From Martensiomyces pterosporus (lineage: Eukaryota; Kickxellomycota; Kickxellomycetes; Kickxellales; Kickxellaceae): 64,000 bases of DNA. Below are positions 37,233 to 48,827 of this stretch, piece by piece. The notes under the pieces are model-generated. The model saw only the letters and a list, made by a program, of their open reading frames with translations, was not told where the DNA came from and did no database searches. The first letter of the stretch is position 1. The number at the start of each line of letters is the position of its first letter. A program made the position numbers and the translations under genes. The DNA lies in contig MU603933.1 of assembly GCA_025201845.1 (NCBI GenBank), forward strand, positions 117,291 to 181,290. The letters run 5' to 3'.

Positions 37233-40200
37233 CTACTCGCTGCCGTCGCTGTCTTCGGCTTCGCTGTCCTCGACCTCGCTCACAACAGGGCTTGGCGACT
37301 TGATGTCGTCGCCCTCGTCCTCCTCATCGCTGTCAATGTCAGCCTCCTTGCCCTTGCGCTTCGCCCCAGCCTTGCCCTTGGCACTGCCCTTCTTCTTTTG
37401 AGAGGCGCTGCCCTGCAGCTGGTCGGTGCTCTTCCGACGCTTGGCAGGCGTTTCGCCGGCGTTGGCTGCCGACCTGCCGCGCTTGCCAGCAGCCGCTCTC
37501 GATGCAGCGGGCGTCTTGGCGCGCCGACTGACAAACTCCGAGCTCAAGAAGGGGTTGCGCGTAATAGCAGCCTTTTCCGAGTCCGACAGCGGCTCAAAGA
37601 TGTCGCCAGGCAACGCAAGCTGGCCAGGGTACACGTTGACAGGCCAGTTGGCCGAGATGCTCTTCTCGCGGAGCAGATACTGGGCCAGCTCGCTGACGAT
37701 GTAAAGCCTGTGTGTAAACACCTTGCTTGCATCGTCATCATCGGCGGCAGCAGCCCTGGCAGCGGCCGGCTTGTTGCGGTACGCCTTGAGCTCGCTAGCA
37801 AAGTAATAGAGCAGCGACACGTTCTGTGCCGAGCACGCGCAGGTGATGAAGAACTCGATGTACGGCGCAAACAGCTCCAGCGTTTCCACCGGCTTGGCAT
37901 CGTCCCAGTCGGGATGGTGCACCAGCAGGTGCAGCAATCGGGGGAAGCTGCTCTCAACAAGCGAGGGCGACCCGGGCGCTGGTCTCCTCCCGGCCAGTCT
38001 GAAAGCGACGACGTGCTTCACATTGTCGCGCAACTCGGTCTCTGGGTCGTGCGCAACGAGGAAAACTGTCGCAATGTATCGCGCGCTGACGCTGCCAGAG
38101 ACCAGCGCAGGAATGAGCTCCTCCAGCAGGAACTTTGAGCGAACCTCGTAGCATGGATCCTGGACAAGCAGCGAGAGCGAGAGCGAGTCTTTAGCGCCAA
38201 TGAGCCTCTCCAGATGCGGCAGCTCCACAAGCTTGAGCATGCACGCACCAGCGGTCAGGAGAATGTGGTTGCGGTTCCTTGGTCTGGCGTTCTCATCTGG
38301 GTACACGTTGCCTCTGTTTTCGACGAGCCTGCGCAGGACGGCGACCGCATAAGGGATAGAGCGCAGGGACGACGAGTCCCGCTTGACAGTCACAACCCAG
38401 TTGGCAATGGTGGTGATCGCGTAGATTCTGGTCAGGCAGGCATCGCCGAGGCTATCCAGGGGAGCCCACTCCGCCTCGTCATGCTCCCCCTCTGCGCTCT
38501 TTGAGCCGGCATCGTTCCCTGGAAGGCGCTCCTGGACAATTTTGAGGAGAGCCGGTACAGCACGCGCGTCGCAAGGGGCAAATGCATCCGAGGCATGCAG
38601 CACGAGCTTCGACAGCGCCGCAAGCGAGGGCAGCCGGCGGCCCGAGCTTTGGTCCTCCAGGTTGCTGACCAACTCGCTGGCGAGAGTGGCAAGCACTGCA
38701 CGGGCACCAGCCATCTGCGTCAGTATGTATGCGGAGACCATTGCCTGCCTCAGCGTTCCGCTGCGCACGAACTCCACCAGCCGGTCTTGCAGCTCAGCGC
38801 TCCGGGGCAAGGCATCTGGCGCAGACTTTGCAAGCTTCGAAATGAGATCCAGCCGCTCATCAATATCCAGCGCATCTCCCGTAGACAGCGCACCAACGTC
38901 AAGCGCCTGCAGAGAGCTTTCGCTGATCAAGCCCGGGTAGGCGTCGGCAATATACCCGATGAGAAGCTCGGCTGCTGCCTTGAACCGCGCAGGGTCAGCA
39001 GAGGAGGCTGCCGCCGAGTACCCGCTTGCGTCTGACGACGCGCACTCGATCAAGAACGGAGTCAAAGCGCGGTTGAAGGTTGTCAGCCCAACAGCCTTCC
39101 AAAGCGGCGCTGTGGGGTCCAGGATGTTGGGTGCCAGGGTCGATATTTTCCTCAACGACGTCCTCTGATGCTTGCGCACCGCCTTGAAATCGTTGCTGGG
39201 GCTCATCGTCTCGCGCAGCCCCTTGTAGGCCTCGTTGCAGCGAAGAAGCGCCAGCTGCATCAAAGCACTCTCCATTTTGGTGCTGTCTGGAAAGTAGTCC
39301 GATATTTTCTTTGCGACTCCACGAATGCGCGCCTCAGGCCCAGACTCTGAGCTGTCCAGCTCTTCACACTGGGCCAAGTAGTGGTCTGTCAGGTAGATGA
39401 GCGCACGCTGCCGCTGCATGTAGCTAAGCAGCCCAGTGCGGGCCTTGGCACTTAGGCTGTCGACCACAAACAGAAGGCGCCTGCATCTTTCGCGGTCATC
39501 CTTGATCTGCGAAAAGTTGAGAATGGCGCTCGAGAGGATGCTGTCAACCTTGGAGTCGATATCCACATCCTTTACATAGCGCAGCATCATGATCGCCGTC
39601 GGTATACTGCCAAACTTTCTCGCGGCGCCCGCATTGCCCTGCTCCAGCTCCTCGTATACTTGGTTGTAGATGGTGGCCAGCGAGACGATGGCCTCCGCCC
39701 TAACACCGGTCTTACGGTCCTTGCACCTCTCTCCAAGCGCCTCAATCACATTAGCAGCAACAGCTGATTGGACAGACGGGGTGAACTCGAGCTGTCCAAG
39801 CGAGTGGCAAGCAGCTTCGCGCACCTTTTCGTCGACATCGCGCAGCTTCTCGACGACAAAGTCGCTTAGCTCGCGCGCAAGCTGAGGCTGGTGCTGGTAC
39901 AGAGACATCGCATTCTTGATCCAAGCGATGCGTGCCACTGGAGATGCGTCAGCGCGTCTGCCCTTCCATGCCCTCCACGTCGACTCGTAGCGCTTTGCCA
40001 GCGTGAACCCCTTTTCGGCAAACATCTCGCCTAGGGCGTTGATGGTGACAAGTCGAATGCTCACATCATCGACTCCAAGCTCCTCCTCCAGCTGCGGGAT
40101 GACGTTGAGCAGAGTCCCCGGTGCAGACTTGTTCAGCTCGAGGATGAGGAGATGCGCCGACCGCAGATCACGCAGCGCGCTGCTCTGGCCGCTGCCACGG

Positions 40201-41096
40201 GCCCCGCGCTGATCCTGCCCCTCGCTCTCCAGGTCCCGTAGCTCTTCGGTGCGCTGCTGCGCGGCGCTAACGATGACGTCGTTGAAGTACTGGTAAATGT
40301 ATTTCTGCAGTATGTCAGCCGTGCCACTCGCCAAGTCGCTGGCCAGCTGGTGCGCAGCAGGGTTGTCCTGCTGGCGCTTCTTTGTGAACTGCAGCAGAAT
40401 CACATCGATGACGTCCTGGGGCACAGTCTTGGGCTCCTCGATCAGCAGCTGAAGAATGTCCAGGATCTGCATCTGGATGTTGTGCGGCTGGCTCGGGCCC
40501 ACCACGCCGAACAGCACAGTGAAGAAGCGCGCGACAACGTCCTCCGAGTTCGGCAGCATGGCGACCAGCGCCGGTGTGCGCACGGTGGCCAGGCTGGTGA
40601 GAAGGTACTCTCTGAGCGGGAAAAACTGGTTCTCTGCGTCGCCGAGGAGCTGCAGCTGATCGACAAACACGTTGAATATCGCTTTGATCTCGTCGTCGTC
40701 GTAGGGGGCATCGGGTGCATAGAGCCGGAGTATGTCGGCAATGCAGCAGGAGACGTAGGCCACCACGCCAGCCTCCTTGTGTTTGAGCAGCGCAGGTGCC
40801 AGCAGCTCCCTGGTTACTGCGTCCAGCGACTGCGTGTCGACGGTCTCTTGCTCAAGACCATTGAGTTCCTTGGACAGCTTCTACAACCCACGCGATCAGC
40901 TTTTTAGAAGCACACCCATGCGTCAATATCATTTGGTTTCTGCTAGCAGTCCATCGCTCGCACACGCATTGCAACTGCTCGTGCTCACCTTTAGCTGCTT
41001 GTAGAGCTCAGAGATGGTGACGGTTTTTGTTTTTGCTGCACCGGTAAACAGCTTTGGCTGAAACGACAGCTCGCGCGGTCCAGCGTCCTCCGTCAT
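37233..41096 (-). CDS. PDS5: Cohesin regulator Pds5 (two exons)
   Basis: Spliced model complement(join(37233..40880, 40989..41096)), 1251 residues, in frame. Exon 1 encodes 36 residues (MTEDAGPRELSFQPKLF...KQLK), with donor GTGAGC and acceptor TTGTAG. Exon 2 continues with KLSKELNGL and reaches VVAYVSCCIADILRLYAPDAP, the Pds5 N-terminal signature. A long array of HEAT repeats fills the middle. The C-terminus (from about residue 1160) is a basic then acidic, disordered tail with KRGRS, AKRRK and a final Asp/Glu/Ser cluster. Pds5 binds cohesin and regulates its loading, acetylation and release (family knowledge). The size is normal for fungi (about 1200-1300). The gene is divergent from NAT1. 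Confidence 0.93.
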
Positions 41097-41580
41097 TGCC
41101 AGGTCGCGTACTATTGGGCAATTGGTCCTCCGAGTGCAGCAGGGTGTACTGAATATGCCTGAGAATTAGGTCTGTGGAAGAATAAAGCGGGAGTAGCAGG
41201 CTAGAAAACAGAGTATGGCAGTGCAGAGCAGAGATACGAAGCTCCCTCAGACGCGCCTTTCCTCCCGCGTCACCAGTAGAACAGGCGCGCAGCATTCCCA
41301 TGGACGCGTTCTTGACTCGCGCCACCCGAGCCGCAAGCCGCTGGCGAGCCGTCTGGAGCTTTCCTCCAGCCATCAGTAAGCAGCCAGTCAGACGTGATGG
41401 CAAAGCTGCAACAGCTGGCCGGAGGATGGGGCACAAGAAAAAGTGTATTTTACTACCATTTGCTGTCCACCTGAGGCTGCCTCTTTGTGTTTGCTTCCTC
41501 TAATTCCTGATCATCTTCCCACTTGCATTTTAGGCTCGCTAGAGAGGAGTGCTACAACTTGCTTTTGGTAGACAATTAGC
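41097..41580. promoter_or_regulatory. Divergent promoter region PDS5 / NAT1
   Basis: 484 bases between two divergent starts. No TATA box or coding signal recognised. Confidence 0.4.
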
Positions 41581-44316
41581 ATGCCGCTTACTATTTCGCA
41601 ACTCCCACACAAGGAGCAGACGCTGTTTCGCTCGGCTTTGGTAAGAATTCGCAGCAGCAGCAGCCCTCACAGGAAGATTCTGGCCGGCAGCTTCTGTTTT
41701 CTGGCACCAGCACCACAGGGCGCTCCATGAGCACTAAATCTGAACTATTTGCTCGCCAAACTCTGCTCCTTTTCTGGAACTGTGCCGTAGAAGCTGTTTG
41801 AAGTTCGACAGTACAAGAAGGGCCTCAAGACGTGCGATCAGATTCTCAAAAAGTTCCCCGAGCATGGAGGTAAGGCAGGCTGTTGTCTTGATCAAGGAGG
41901 ATGTATACGCGTGGGCGCTGGCTTTTGGCATGTATGCTACGACCGACTGCCTGACTAACAAAGCAAGCCACATTGCAACCGAATGCCCCCCCCCGCTATA
42001 TGCTTAGAATCCCACGCTGTAAAGGGGCTGTTCCTGACAAACCTGGACCGCAAGGAGGAGGGCTATACCAGCATCAAGCATGGGCTCGAGATTGATCCAA
42101 ACAGCTCGATCAGCTGGCATGTGTATGGGCTCGTGTACCGCGCCGACCAGAAGTACGCCGACGCTGTTAGATGCTACCAGAACGCGCTCAAGACGGACTC
42201 GGAGAACATCCAGATTCTGCGGGACCTGGCACAGCTCCAGACACAGCTGCGCCAGTACGACCAGCTTGTCGAGACCCGGATGAAGCTTGTCAAGCTCAAC
42301 CCCTCGTTCCCCTCGTTCTGGATCGGCCTCGCTCTTGCGCACCAGCTCAATGGCCGGTACGATTCGGCGATCAAGGTTCTTACTTCCCACGAGGAGAAGG
42401 CCAAGCTGGACGCCAGCTTTGGCAGGAACGAGATCAGCGAGATGCTCATGTACAAGAACTGGCTTATCGAGCTGAAGGGGGACTACCAGGCGGCGCTGGA
42501 GAATCTGAAGGAGATCCGCCCACGCATTTGCGATGTCGCTGCGTGGAAGGTGCAGAAGGCCAACCTCCTGCTTAAGGTCGGGCGCAAGGAGCAGGCGGCA
42601 GCGGCGTACCAAGACCTGATTGAGCGCAATCCGGACAACAAAGAGTACGTTCGTGGCTACCTGGCTTGCAACGGCTTGGATTTGGCCCAGCCTGGGGACA
42701 AGGACGCCATTCTCGAAGTCGTCGAGAGCCTGCAGGCGCAGTTCCCGCGCTCAAACACCCTAAAATTCCTGCCGCTGACGTTCTGCGAGGGCGAGAGCTT
42801 TGCCAAGGCTGCCGATGCGCTTGCCAAGCATGCTCTTCGCAAGGGGATCCCTTCCTTGTTTACAAGCATGAAGACGCTGTACGCCAACGAGGCCAAGGGC
42901 GCTGCTCTGGGCACGCTCTTTGAAGGGTACGCGACCCAGCTCCGCGACACCAAGCGCTTCGACGACTCGGCGGAGGACGAGTCCGCGACAGCAGCCATGT
43001 GGTGCACATACTACCTTGCCCAACACGCAGACTACTACGGCGACTACGAGCGGGCGCTCCAGCTTATCGACGACGCCACCAAGGCCTCGCCCGACACTGT
43101 TGAGCTCTACATGGTCAAGGCCAAGATCCTCAAGCACGCCGGCGACATCCATGGCGCACGCCAAACGATGGACTTTGCGCGAGGCAAGGACCTCAAGGAC
43201 CGGTTTGTCAACTCAAAGACAGTCAAGTACATGCTGCGCGACGACGAGGTCGATGAGGCCGAGAAGATGATGGTCATGTTTGTTCGCGACGATGCGCCGC
43301 ACAAGATCCAGGAAATCGTCGACTCGCAGGCCATCTGGTATATGCGCGAGCGCGGCGATGCGTATCGCCGCCTGGGGGACATTGGCCGTGCGCTGAAGCA
43401 GTACCACCAGGTGCAGGGCTCCTTTGACGCATACCACAACGACCAGTTCGACTTCCACTCGTACTCCTTGCGCAAGGTCACCATGCGCTCGTACGTCGAC
43501 ATCCTTGCCTGGGAAGACCAGGTCTATAGCCACGATGTCTATGTTGGTACCGCGCATGCAGCCATCGCTTGCTATATCGACCTGCACGACCGCAAGGCGG
43601 CTGGGAGCCCTATTTTGGCCGTGCCCGCCGAGACCTCCAACAAGCCTGTCACCCGCAATGGATCGGCCAAGCAGGGCCAGCATACTCTGTCTGCCGGCGT
43701 TGGCGAGGCCAAGCCGGCCGAGGTCGACAAGGACCCCAATGGATCCGAGTACATTGACTCGGAAGACTACCTTGGCGACGCACTCAAGTTCGTCGAGCGC
43801 CTTGAAAGCGCCGTGGGCTCGCAGCCCGAGACCCACCTGTCGGCTGTTGAGATCCACCTGCGTATGAAGAAGTACTTTTTGGTGCTCAAGTCCCTCAATG
43901 CGCTCAAGGCCATCGACGAGAACCACCCGTCTCTGGTGCCCATGGTCGTTCGCATGTCCAAGGCGCTGGACGCCGACGAGTCCTTTGCTGCCCCGATGAA
44001 GGCTGCGCTGAAGGCACAGCTGGCAAAGTCGTTTGGCGATGTGTCGATCGACGCCAACATCAAGAGCCATGCGCAGTCGCTCGATTATGCACTTGCTGGT
44101 GCCAAGGGTCTTTTGGCTCTCGGTGGCGAGGGCGAATCGGCCAGCGCAAAGGCCCTGCTTCTTGGTGCTGCTTCGGAATCCTACGGTGCTACTCGCACAC
44201 TCGCTAACCTGCGGACGGCCAAGGGGCTGCTGAAAAAGGCTGGTGCTTCGGAGACCGAGGTTGCCGAGTTCGCAAATGGCGCAAAGCAGCTGTTCCCTCT
44301 GTCGACCTGCTTCTAA
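41581..44316 (+). CDS. NAT1: NatA auxiliary subunit Naa15/Nat1 (three exons)
   Basis: Spliced model join(41581..41640, 41791..41869, 42008..44316), 815 residues, all in frame. The N-terminus reads MPLTISQLPHKEQTLFRSAL, then KLFEVRQYKKGLKTCDQIL, then ESHAVKGLFLTNLDRKEEGY, matching the Naa15 start across both junctions (donors GTAAGA and GTAAGG). TPR units fill the protein: ISWHVYGLVYRADQKYADAV, CYQNALKTDSENIQILRDLA and many more. Conserved blocks include CTYYLAQHADYYGD, KAKILKHAGD, RFVNSKTVKYMLR and DQFDFHSYSLRKVTMRSYVD. Naa15 anchors NatA to the ribosome and positions the catalytic subunit Naa10, which acetylates the N-termini of nascent proteins after Met removal (family knowledge). Length is near human (866) and yeast (854). 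The second intron, with its long C-rich acceptor region, is the least certain boundary. Confidence 0.93.
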
Positions 44317-44721
44317 GAGCACGGTTTGTGGTAAGCGCCCGCCCAAAAGCCCCCCTCTGTTTACCACATGTCCTATTCTTTCTAATACATTGAATCACAC
44401 AGCTGTTATCACTGCATTTCTGCTGCCATGTGCCATCCAGGGTCGAGAGATGCGACTCAATGCGTAGGCTGCGTGCTGCAAGATGTCCGTATGGTATGCA
44501 AGGTCATTTAATGTCAAACAGGCGAGATGTAGTAAGAAAAGAAGAGCGGCAAGTAGTTGAGGGTGTAGATTAGTCGATAGGTATCTTTGGAATGAGTGTG
44601 TTTAGCAGCTCCAAGCACGATGCCATCCAACCCCGCCTTTCGATATCTCGGTAGCTACGAGGGTATGTGAAGATGGAGAGATGGCATTTGGCAGCGCAGC
44701 CACGTCCGCCAGCCTAGTGGC
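44317..44721. other. Convergent 3' region NAT1 / repeat-rich secreted protein
   Basis: 405 bases between two facing stop codons. No gene recognised. Confidence 0.4.
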
Positions 44722-45651
44722 TTAGCTGGAAGCATAAGGAGGGCTGGCATAGGCGCTGGACGACGAGTAAGGGGCAGCGGACGAGTAAGGGGCAGCAGTT
44801 GAATATGGAGCAGCAGTTGCATATGGAGCAGCACCTGCATATGGAGCAGCGCTTGCATATGGAGCAGCGCCTGCATATGGAGCAGCGCCTGCATATGGAG
44901 CAGCGCCCGCATATGGAGCAGCTCCCGCATATGGAACAGCGCCCGCATATGGGACATTAGCCTGAGGAACAGCGACAACAGTGGTGACATCCCCCTGACC
45001 AACATTCTGCTGGACGACCTGGACAACAGGGTGCACGCTAGTAGTCACGATAGCGGTGGCCTGGGTCTCGATGATCTGGGTCTGGATATTAACTTCCTGG
45101 ACTTGCTGGGTGACAGTGACGGGCTGGACAACAACCTGAGGCTGGATTTGCGTCCTGATGACCTGGATAGTTGGGGTAGCAGTCTCCGTGACCCACACGG
45201 TGTTCACCTGGTTGACAGTGACTGTTGGCGGCGGCGGGCAGATGTATGTCTGGGTGACTTGGTAGATGGCCTCTTCTTGCGCAGCCACGCTTTGGATCTG
45301 GACGTCGGTGATTTGTTCAGTGAACAACTGCACATTGGTCTGCTGCACAACCACAGTGCTGTACTCGACGATGGTGTTCACGATATTCTCGACCACAGTC
45401 TGAATGGCTGGAGTAACGACGGGGCCGCAGGGTGAGGATGGCTCAATGACAACGGTGGTTGTGTCGTCGTCGCATGGTGTAGAGGTGGCATAGTCGTCGC
45501 CCGACGGTGCAGCATAGTCATTGCCCGACGGTGCAGCGTAGTCGTTGGCTGACGGCGCAGCGTAGTCATCCCTACCCTCTGCTGCGGCGATGTCTGCTGC
45601 TGCAACACCCAAGATGGCGGCGAGGACAAAATAGACTGAGCAGCGACGCAT
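44722..45651 (-). CDS. Secreted cell-surface-type protein with tandem peptide repeats
   Basis: A 309-residue protein; the start is MRRCSVYFVLAAILGVAAAD, a typical signal peptide, and the longer upstream frame is not needed. The mature part has DYAAPS repeats near residues 30-60, then a Val/Gln/Thr-rich middle with few charges (for example VTVTQQVQEVNIQTQIIETQ), and ends in at least eight PYAGAA-type hexapeptides. There is no obvious GPI tail. Four cysteines may pair. The composition fits an exported wall or matrix structural protein with beta-forming Thr/Val stretches; no enzyme domain is seen and I do not recognise a named family. A TATA-like ATATAAAAT lies on the - strand at about 45757-45766, close to a CCAATGG, which suggests a strong, regulated promoter. 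Repeats probably vary between strains. Confidence 0.65.
   Translation of the reverse strand: MRRCSVYFVLAAILGVAAADIAAAEGRDDYAAPSANDYAAPSGNDYAAPSGDDYATSTPCDDDTTTVVIEPSSPCGPVVTPAIQTVVENIVNTIVEYSTVVVQQTNVQLFTEQITDVQIQSVAAQEEAIYQVTQTYICPPPPTVTVNQVNTVWVTETATPTIQVIRTQIQPQVVVQPVTVTQQVQEVNIQTQIIETQATAIVTTSVHPVVQVVQQNVGQGDVTTVVAVPQANVPYAGAVPYAGAAPYAGAAPYAGAAPYAGAAPYASAAPYAGAAPYATAAPYSTAAPYSSAAPYSSSSAYASPPYASS
44757..44955 (-). repeat. 18-bp tandem repeat encoding PYAGAA
   Basis: About eight to eleven imperfect copies of an 18-bp unit (+ strand GCATATGGAGCAGCGCCT) in the C-terminal coding part of the secreted protein. The unit keeps the frame; limits are approximate. Confidence 0.85.
45484..45570 (-). 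repeat. 27-bp tandem repeat encoding DYAAPS-type units
   Basis: About three copies of a 27-bp unit near the N-terminus of the mature secreted protein. It is independent of the PYAGAA array, so the protein carries two unrelated repeat types. Confidence 0.8.
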
Positions 45652-47018
45652 TGCTGTTATGTATATATTTGTAATATGAAAACGAACAGGAATATGTCGA
45701 GGAGACTTGCTTGTCAAAAACGGGTAGAGATAGCGGGCAAGTGGGACATGGCAGTATTTTATATGGCCCAATGGCTCAAGTTTAGGACGTGTATGTGTCT
45801 GCCAATGACACCGATCGCGGCGGGTGATATTCCTCCAAGAACTGGGTGCTGGATATAAGACCGAAATGCGCTGCTAAATGAAGCTGAAACATTGGGTCGG
45901 TTTGCATGTATGATCGCTCTCTGAGTGGCAAAGTGACTTGTTGGGAGGTGCCTGCTGCTTTGCTGTCACGCCTTCTCCATGTGTAAAGCTGCAGACGAGC
46001 AACGAACGCGGGCGTCATGGCGGGATGTTTTCTTTGCTGCCCATCAACGGCGGTAGATTGCGATGATCACGGAAGAGAGGAGCAGAGACCCCTTGCAGCC
46101 CCTATGCAAAAGGCGCAGATGTGAAGTTCGCTGAAGCGATGCTCATAGCGTGTGCATATCCCTGCCCCTCAGGGCTTCCAGATGTTCGCTGATATTCGCC
46201 ACAGCGAGAAAGGATGTGCTGGCGGGACTCTTTTTTTGAGCAGAATCATATTTGCTCTCCAGATGAGTAGCTTGCGCGTAAGCAGCCGTGCGTCGATTTT
46301 GTTGCGTTTGTGCTCAGCTGGCGATCAGGACATCACCAATCCTTGGTTCGATCGGAAGCAGCCGAGACTCGATTTTCTCAGGGGGGGCTGTTTTCATTAG
46401 CGATCGCTCGCTGCACCATGAGGGAAAGAGGCTGCGGCACTAGTCACATCCCTGTGCGTTGGCAGGATCGGAGCAAAGAGCCCAGGCCACTTAATATAGA
46501 GAACCGATGCATGCAGCAGGCTGCGATCTAGTAGCCGCACGTATGGCAAGAATGGTCACGTGGCTGAACGGTATTGATTAGCAAATCTGGGTGGCAGCGA
46601 TAGAAAAAGCAGCTAACATGGCGCTAGACTTGAATGGCACGCACCCAGCCAAAACGAGGACAGGCGCGTATTGCAAAGGGGCTGCGCGTACCTTTTGGAA
46701 GAGAACGGGCAAACAATGTGTGGCTGAGAATGGAGGAAAGCGGTTGGAGAAACAAAGTATAGAAGTGGTGAGGATAATAAAGGAAGAAAAGAAAACAGGA
46801 GATAGCATACAGAATATGAGAGGCTCGGCTACAACCGCATGCGAGATGGATGGCAGCTGCTCGTGTGTGCAGCCCACACGCACTCCATCGACAATATTTC
46901 CGATCACGCCCCCAGGGACGCGAGTCAAGAGCACGGGGTGCTTATGTGTGTTCATTGCCGCGCCCATCGACACCACACCGATTCGCCGCCGATCGGAGAA
47001 AGCAGGGGCCTCGCTTAA
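45652..47018. other. 1.4-kb intergenic stretch, no gene supported
   Basis: It holds the secreted-protein promoter (TATA-like element near 45757-45766 with a CCAATGG next to it). At the right side it borders the UBL3 3' end. The longest ATG-started frame is 78 codons (46018 down to 45782, - strand) with no recognised homology. A tRNA-like fragment near 46310-46360 did not fold convincingly. Possibly noncoding or holding an unrecognised multi-exon gene. Confidence 0.4.
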
Positions 47019-47998
47019 TTACAAAATAACGCAGGTGCACTTTGGTGCCTTGTCGACATCCTTCTTGGCTACACGGCAGTCAGAGAGAGCACCTGGGTGC
47101 CACGCGTGCATGAGTGGTTAGCCTATGCTAGCATTGCCTGAGTCTGTTTCGCATTGCTGTTTCCCACCAGGCAACAATACAGCATGTGCTCTGAGGGGCG
47201 GCATCGTGTTCCGGCTGCTGTGGGAAACTTTACCTGTTTTCTCTGGAGTGCTGGTCGCTTTGATTGTCAGGTGGACGGTGGTGTTTCCAGGCTGCAGCTT
47301 GCTCTCTAAAAAGTGCCCGAGAGAGCAGAACAAAGCAGCAGTTAGCAGAGCGCCTCAAACAAAGAGAGCCTATTCCAAGCGCACCCGGTAGGTGCGCGCG
47401 GGTTGTCTGCTACAAATAGGACATGCTGGCTGCTTGCTTCTCTATCCCTCGCACGACCCTGGCCAGCGCGGCACGCACTCGGCGGTGGGTGCCGAAGCGG
47501 ACGTTGTCAGCACAAGGCAAAAAGGGCGTGTGATGAAATCCGCTGATAACAAAGGCTGGAAAAGGAGGAGGAAGCAAATATATATGATGGCGCCATTTGT
47601 CCATGCGCTGATAGACACGAAGGAATAAAGGCGAGTGCGCAAGAGGGGCCAGAGAGAATGCACAGGAGGCGAATAAACAACATACCTGCAAGCGTGTCGT
47701 TGTCGTCTAGGAAGTGGCCAAAGTACACTATCCGCAGGTTGGCTGGAGCTGCAGGCCTGGTGTCAAAATCCTTGGGCCAGTTCTGGAACAGCTGCTCCTT
47801 GACGCTGAGCACCGTGTCTTCGGTCTTGAAGCTCAGCGACGTCCTTACGCCAGAGACCATGAGGATTGTTAGGTGAATGTCGCCGGTGGTGCTGCCGCCA
47901 ATTGAGCTGCCGTCGCTGGTCGAGCTGCGCATCTGTGCATCGTTTGCGGTGTTGTCATTGTTGGCTTTGCTGTGGGTGCTGTTGTCGTCGCTCGTCAT
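47019..47998 (-). CDS. UBL3: UBL3-like membrane-anchored ubiquitin-fold protein (three exons, CAAX)
   Basis: Spliced model complement(join(47019..47068, 47234..47305, 47686..47998)), 144 residues, in frame. The N-terminus is a Ser/Asn/Asp-rich tail (MTSDDNSTHSKANN). Then comes a ubiquitin-like fold: IHLTILMVSGVRTSLSFKTE, VKEQLFQNWPKDF and LRIVYFGHFLDDNDTLAE, matching the IYQGRFLHGNVTLG region of animal UBL3. Exon 2 continues SKLQPGNTTVHLTIKATS. Exon 3 ends KCTCVIL, a CAAX box of the geranylgeranyl type, just as animal UBL3 ends CCVIL. This three-exon choice was favoured over simple read-through, which would give a non-CAAX tail. These proteins act as membrane-bound ubiquitin-fold modifiers or adaptors (family knowledge). 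The intron of 380 nt is longer than usual here. The last exon is by eye but the CAAX end strongly supports it. Confidence 0.78.
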
Positions 47999-48346
47999 TT
48001 TTGCGCGGACTTTCTTTGTGAATAGGAACAGTGGAGCAGGAGAAGGGAGCAGGTATGTGAGAAAATAAAAGGGGAAATGTAGCAGTGTATATGTGTACAT
48101 AAAAGCGTCACAGCTACATGGCAAGCAGGAGAGGCCAGGGCCGGGAGAGCAAATTCAGGCAGAGCAGCTCCTTCCTGCCGAGCAAGCGGGAACAAAATAA
48201 TGAATGCTGTGTTGCTTGGGCTCATGCCCATGGATTTTCCCAGCCAGGCGGCCCCGCTTTCTGCGTGCGTCTCTCCTTTGGCCGTGGGGCAGGATGGGGG
48301 ACGGCTGGGCGGGCTGCTCTCAAGGAAACAGCCCCTTCATCAGCGT

Positions 48347-48817
48347 CCCCTTGGCGCGTCCCTTCATCGAATCTGGGCAATGAGGTTCCAAGGGCTTCAC
48401 TCCCAGCGCCTCCCTCTGGCTTTTGCGCCTCTGCCACCACGGCCGCCATGCTCGCTTCTTCTTTTACGTTGTGGCCAGCAAACGCGCACAAAACACTTTT
48501 TTACTCAGCAGCTCCAGCACGCACCTCCCGCCTCTTTCTTTGCATACCCGCATACAAAAACCAGCACAGCAATGTCCACCGTAAGTCCCCCAGAGCCAGC
48601 GCCTGCTACGCAGCTGCGCTGCCCGTGAAAGAAATGCACGTAGCTCAAATGCAGCAGCACACTCACAAATCCCTGAATCCTGTGCCCATGCTTCGGCGTG
48701 CTGTTAATTTGCATATAGGCCGACGAACTCAAGTCCCTTGGAAACAAGGCCTTTGCTGCTGGCAACCACGACGAGGCCATCAAGCTTTTCACACAGGCAA
48801 TCGAGCTCGATCCCACA
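48347..48817 (+). repeat. First copy of duplicated contig end (STI1 promoter, exon 1, start of exon 2)
   Basis: 471 bases that reappear after the gap with an offset of 481-482; the only difference seen is one extra T in a T-run in the second copy. It contains a full copy of STI1 exon 1 (48572-48580, MST) and the first 99 bases of exon 2 (48719-48817) and stops at the N run. Read as a scaffolding artefact (overlapping contig ends left unmerged) rather than a real tandem copy. Confidence 0.9.
48572..48817 (+). pseudogene. STI1: Truncated duplicate of STI1 5' end before the gap
   Basis: Same start, intron and first residues as the intact gene, cut by the gap at 48818. Almost certainly not an independent gene; remove from gene counts unless the duplication is confirmed in reads. 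Confidence 0.8.
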
Positions 48818-48827
48818 NNNNNNNNNN
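48818..48827. other. Assembly gap (10 N)
   Basis: Ten N bases. True gap size is unknown and, given the duplicated flanks, probably negative (an overlap). Confidence 0.99.

Noticed and set aside
45782..46018. 78-codon ATG-started frame on the - strand
   Set aside because: No recognised domain and no supporting context; too short to call.
46300..46370. tRNA-like segment with TGCTCAGCTGG and GGTTCGATC
   Set aside because: The A-box-like and T-loop-like motifs are in the right order, but the T-arm does not pair well and no clear anticodon arm or acceptor stem was found.
47118..47333. UBL3 read-through C-terminus (NASIG)
   Set aside because: It continues through an apparent donor (GGTAAAG) and lacks the family CAAX end, whereas the spliced version ends CTCVIL.
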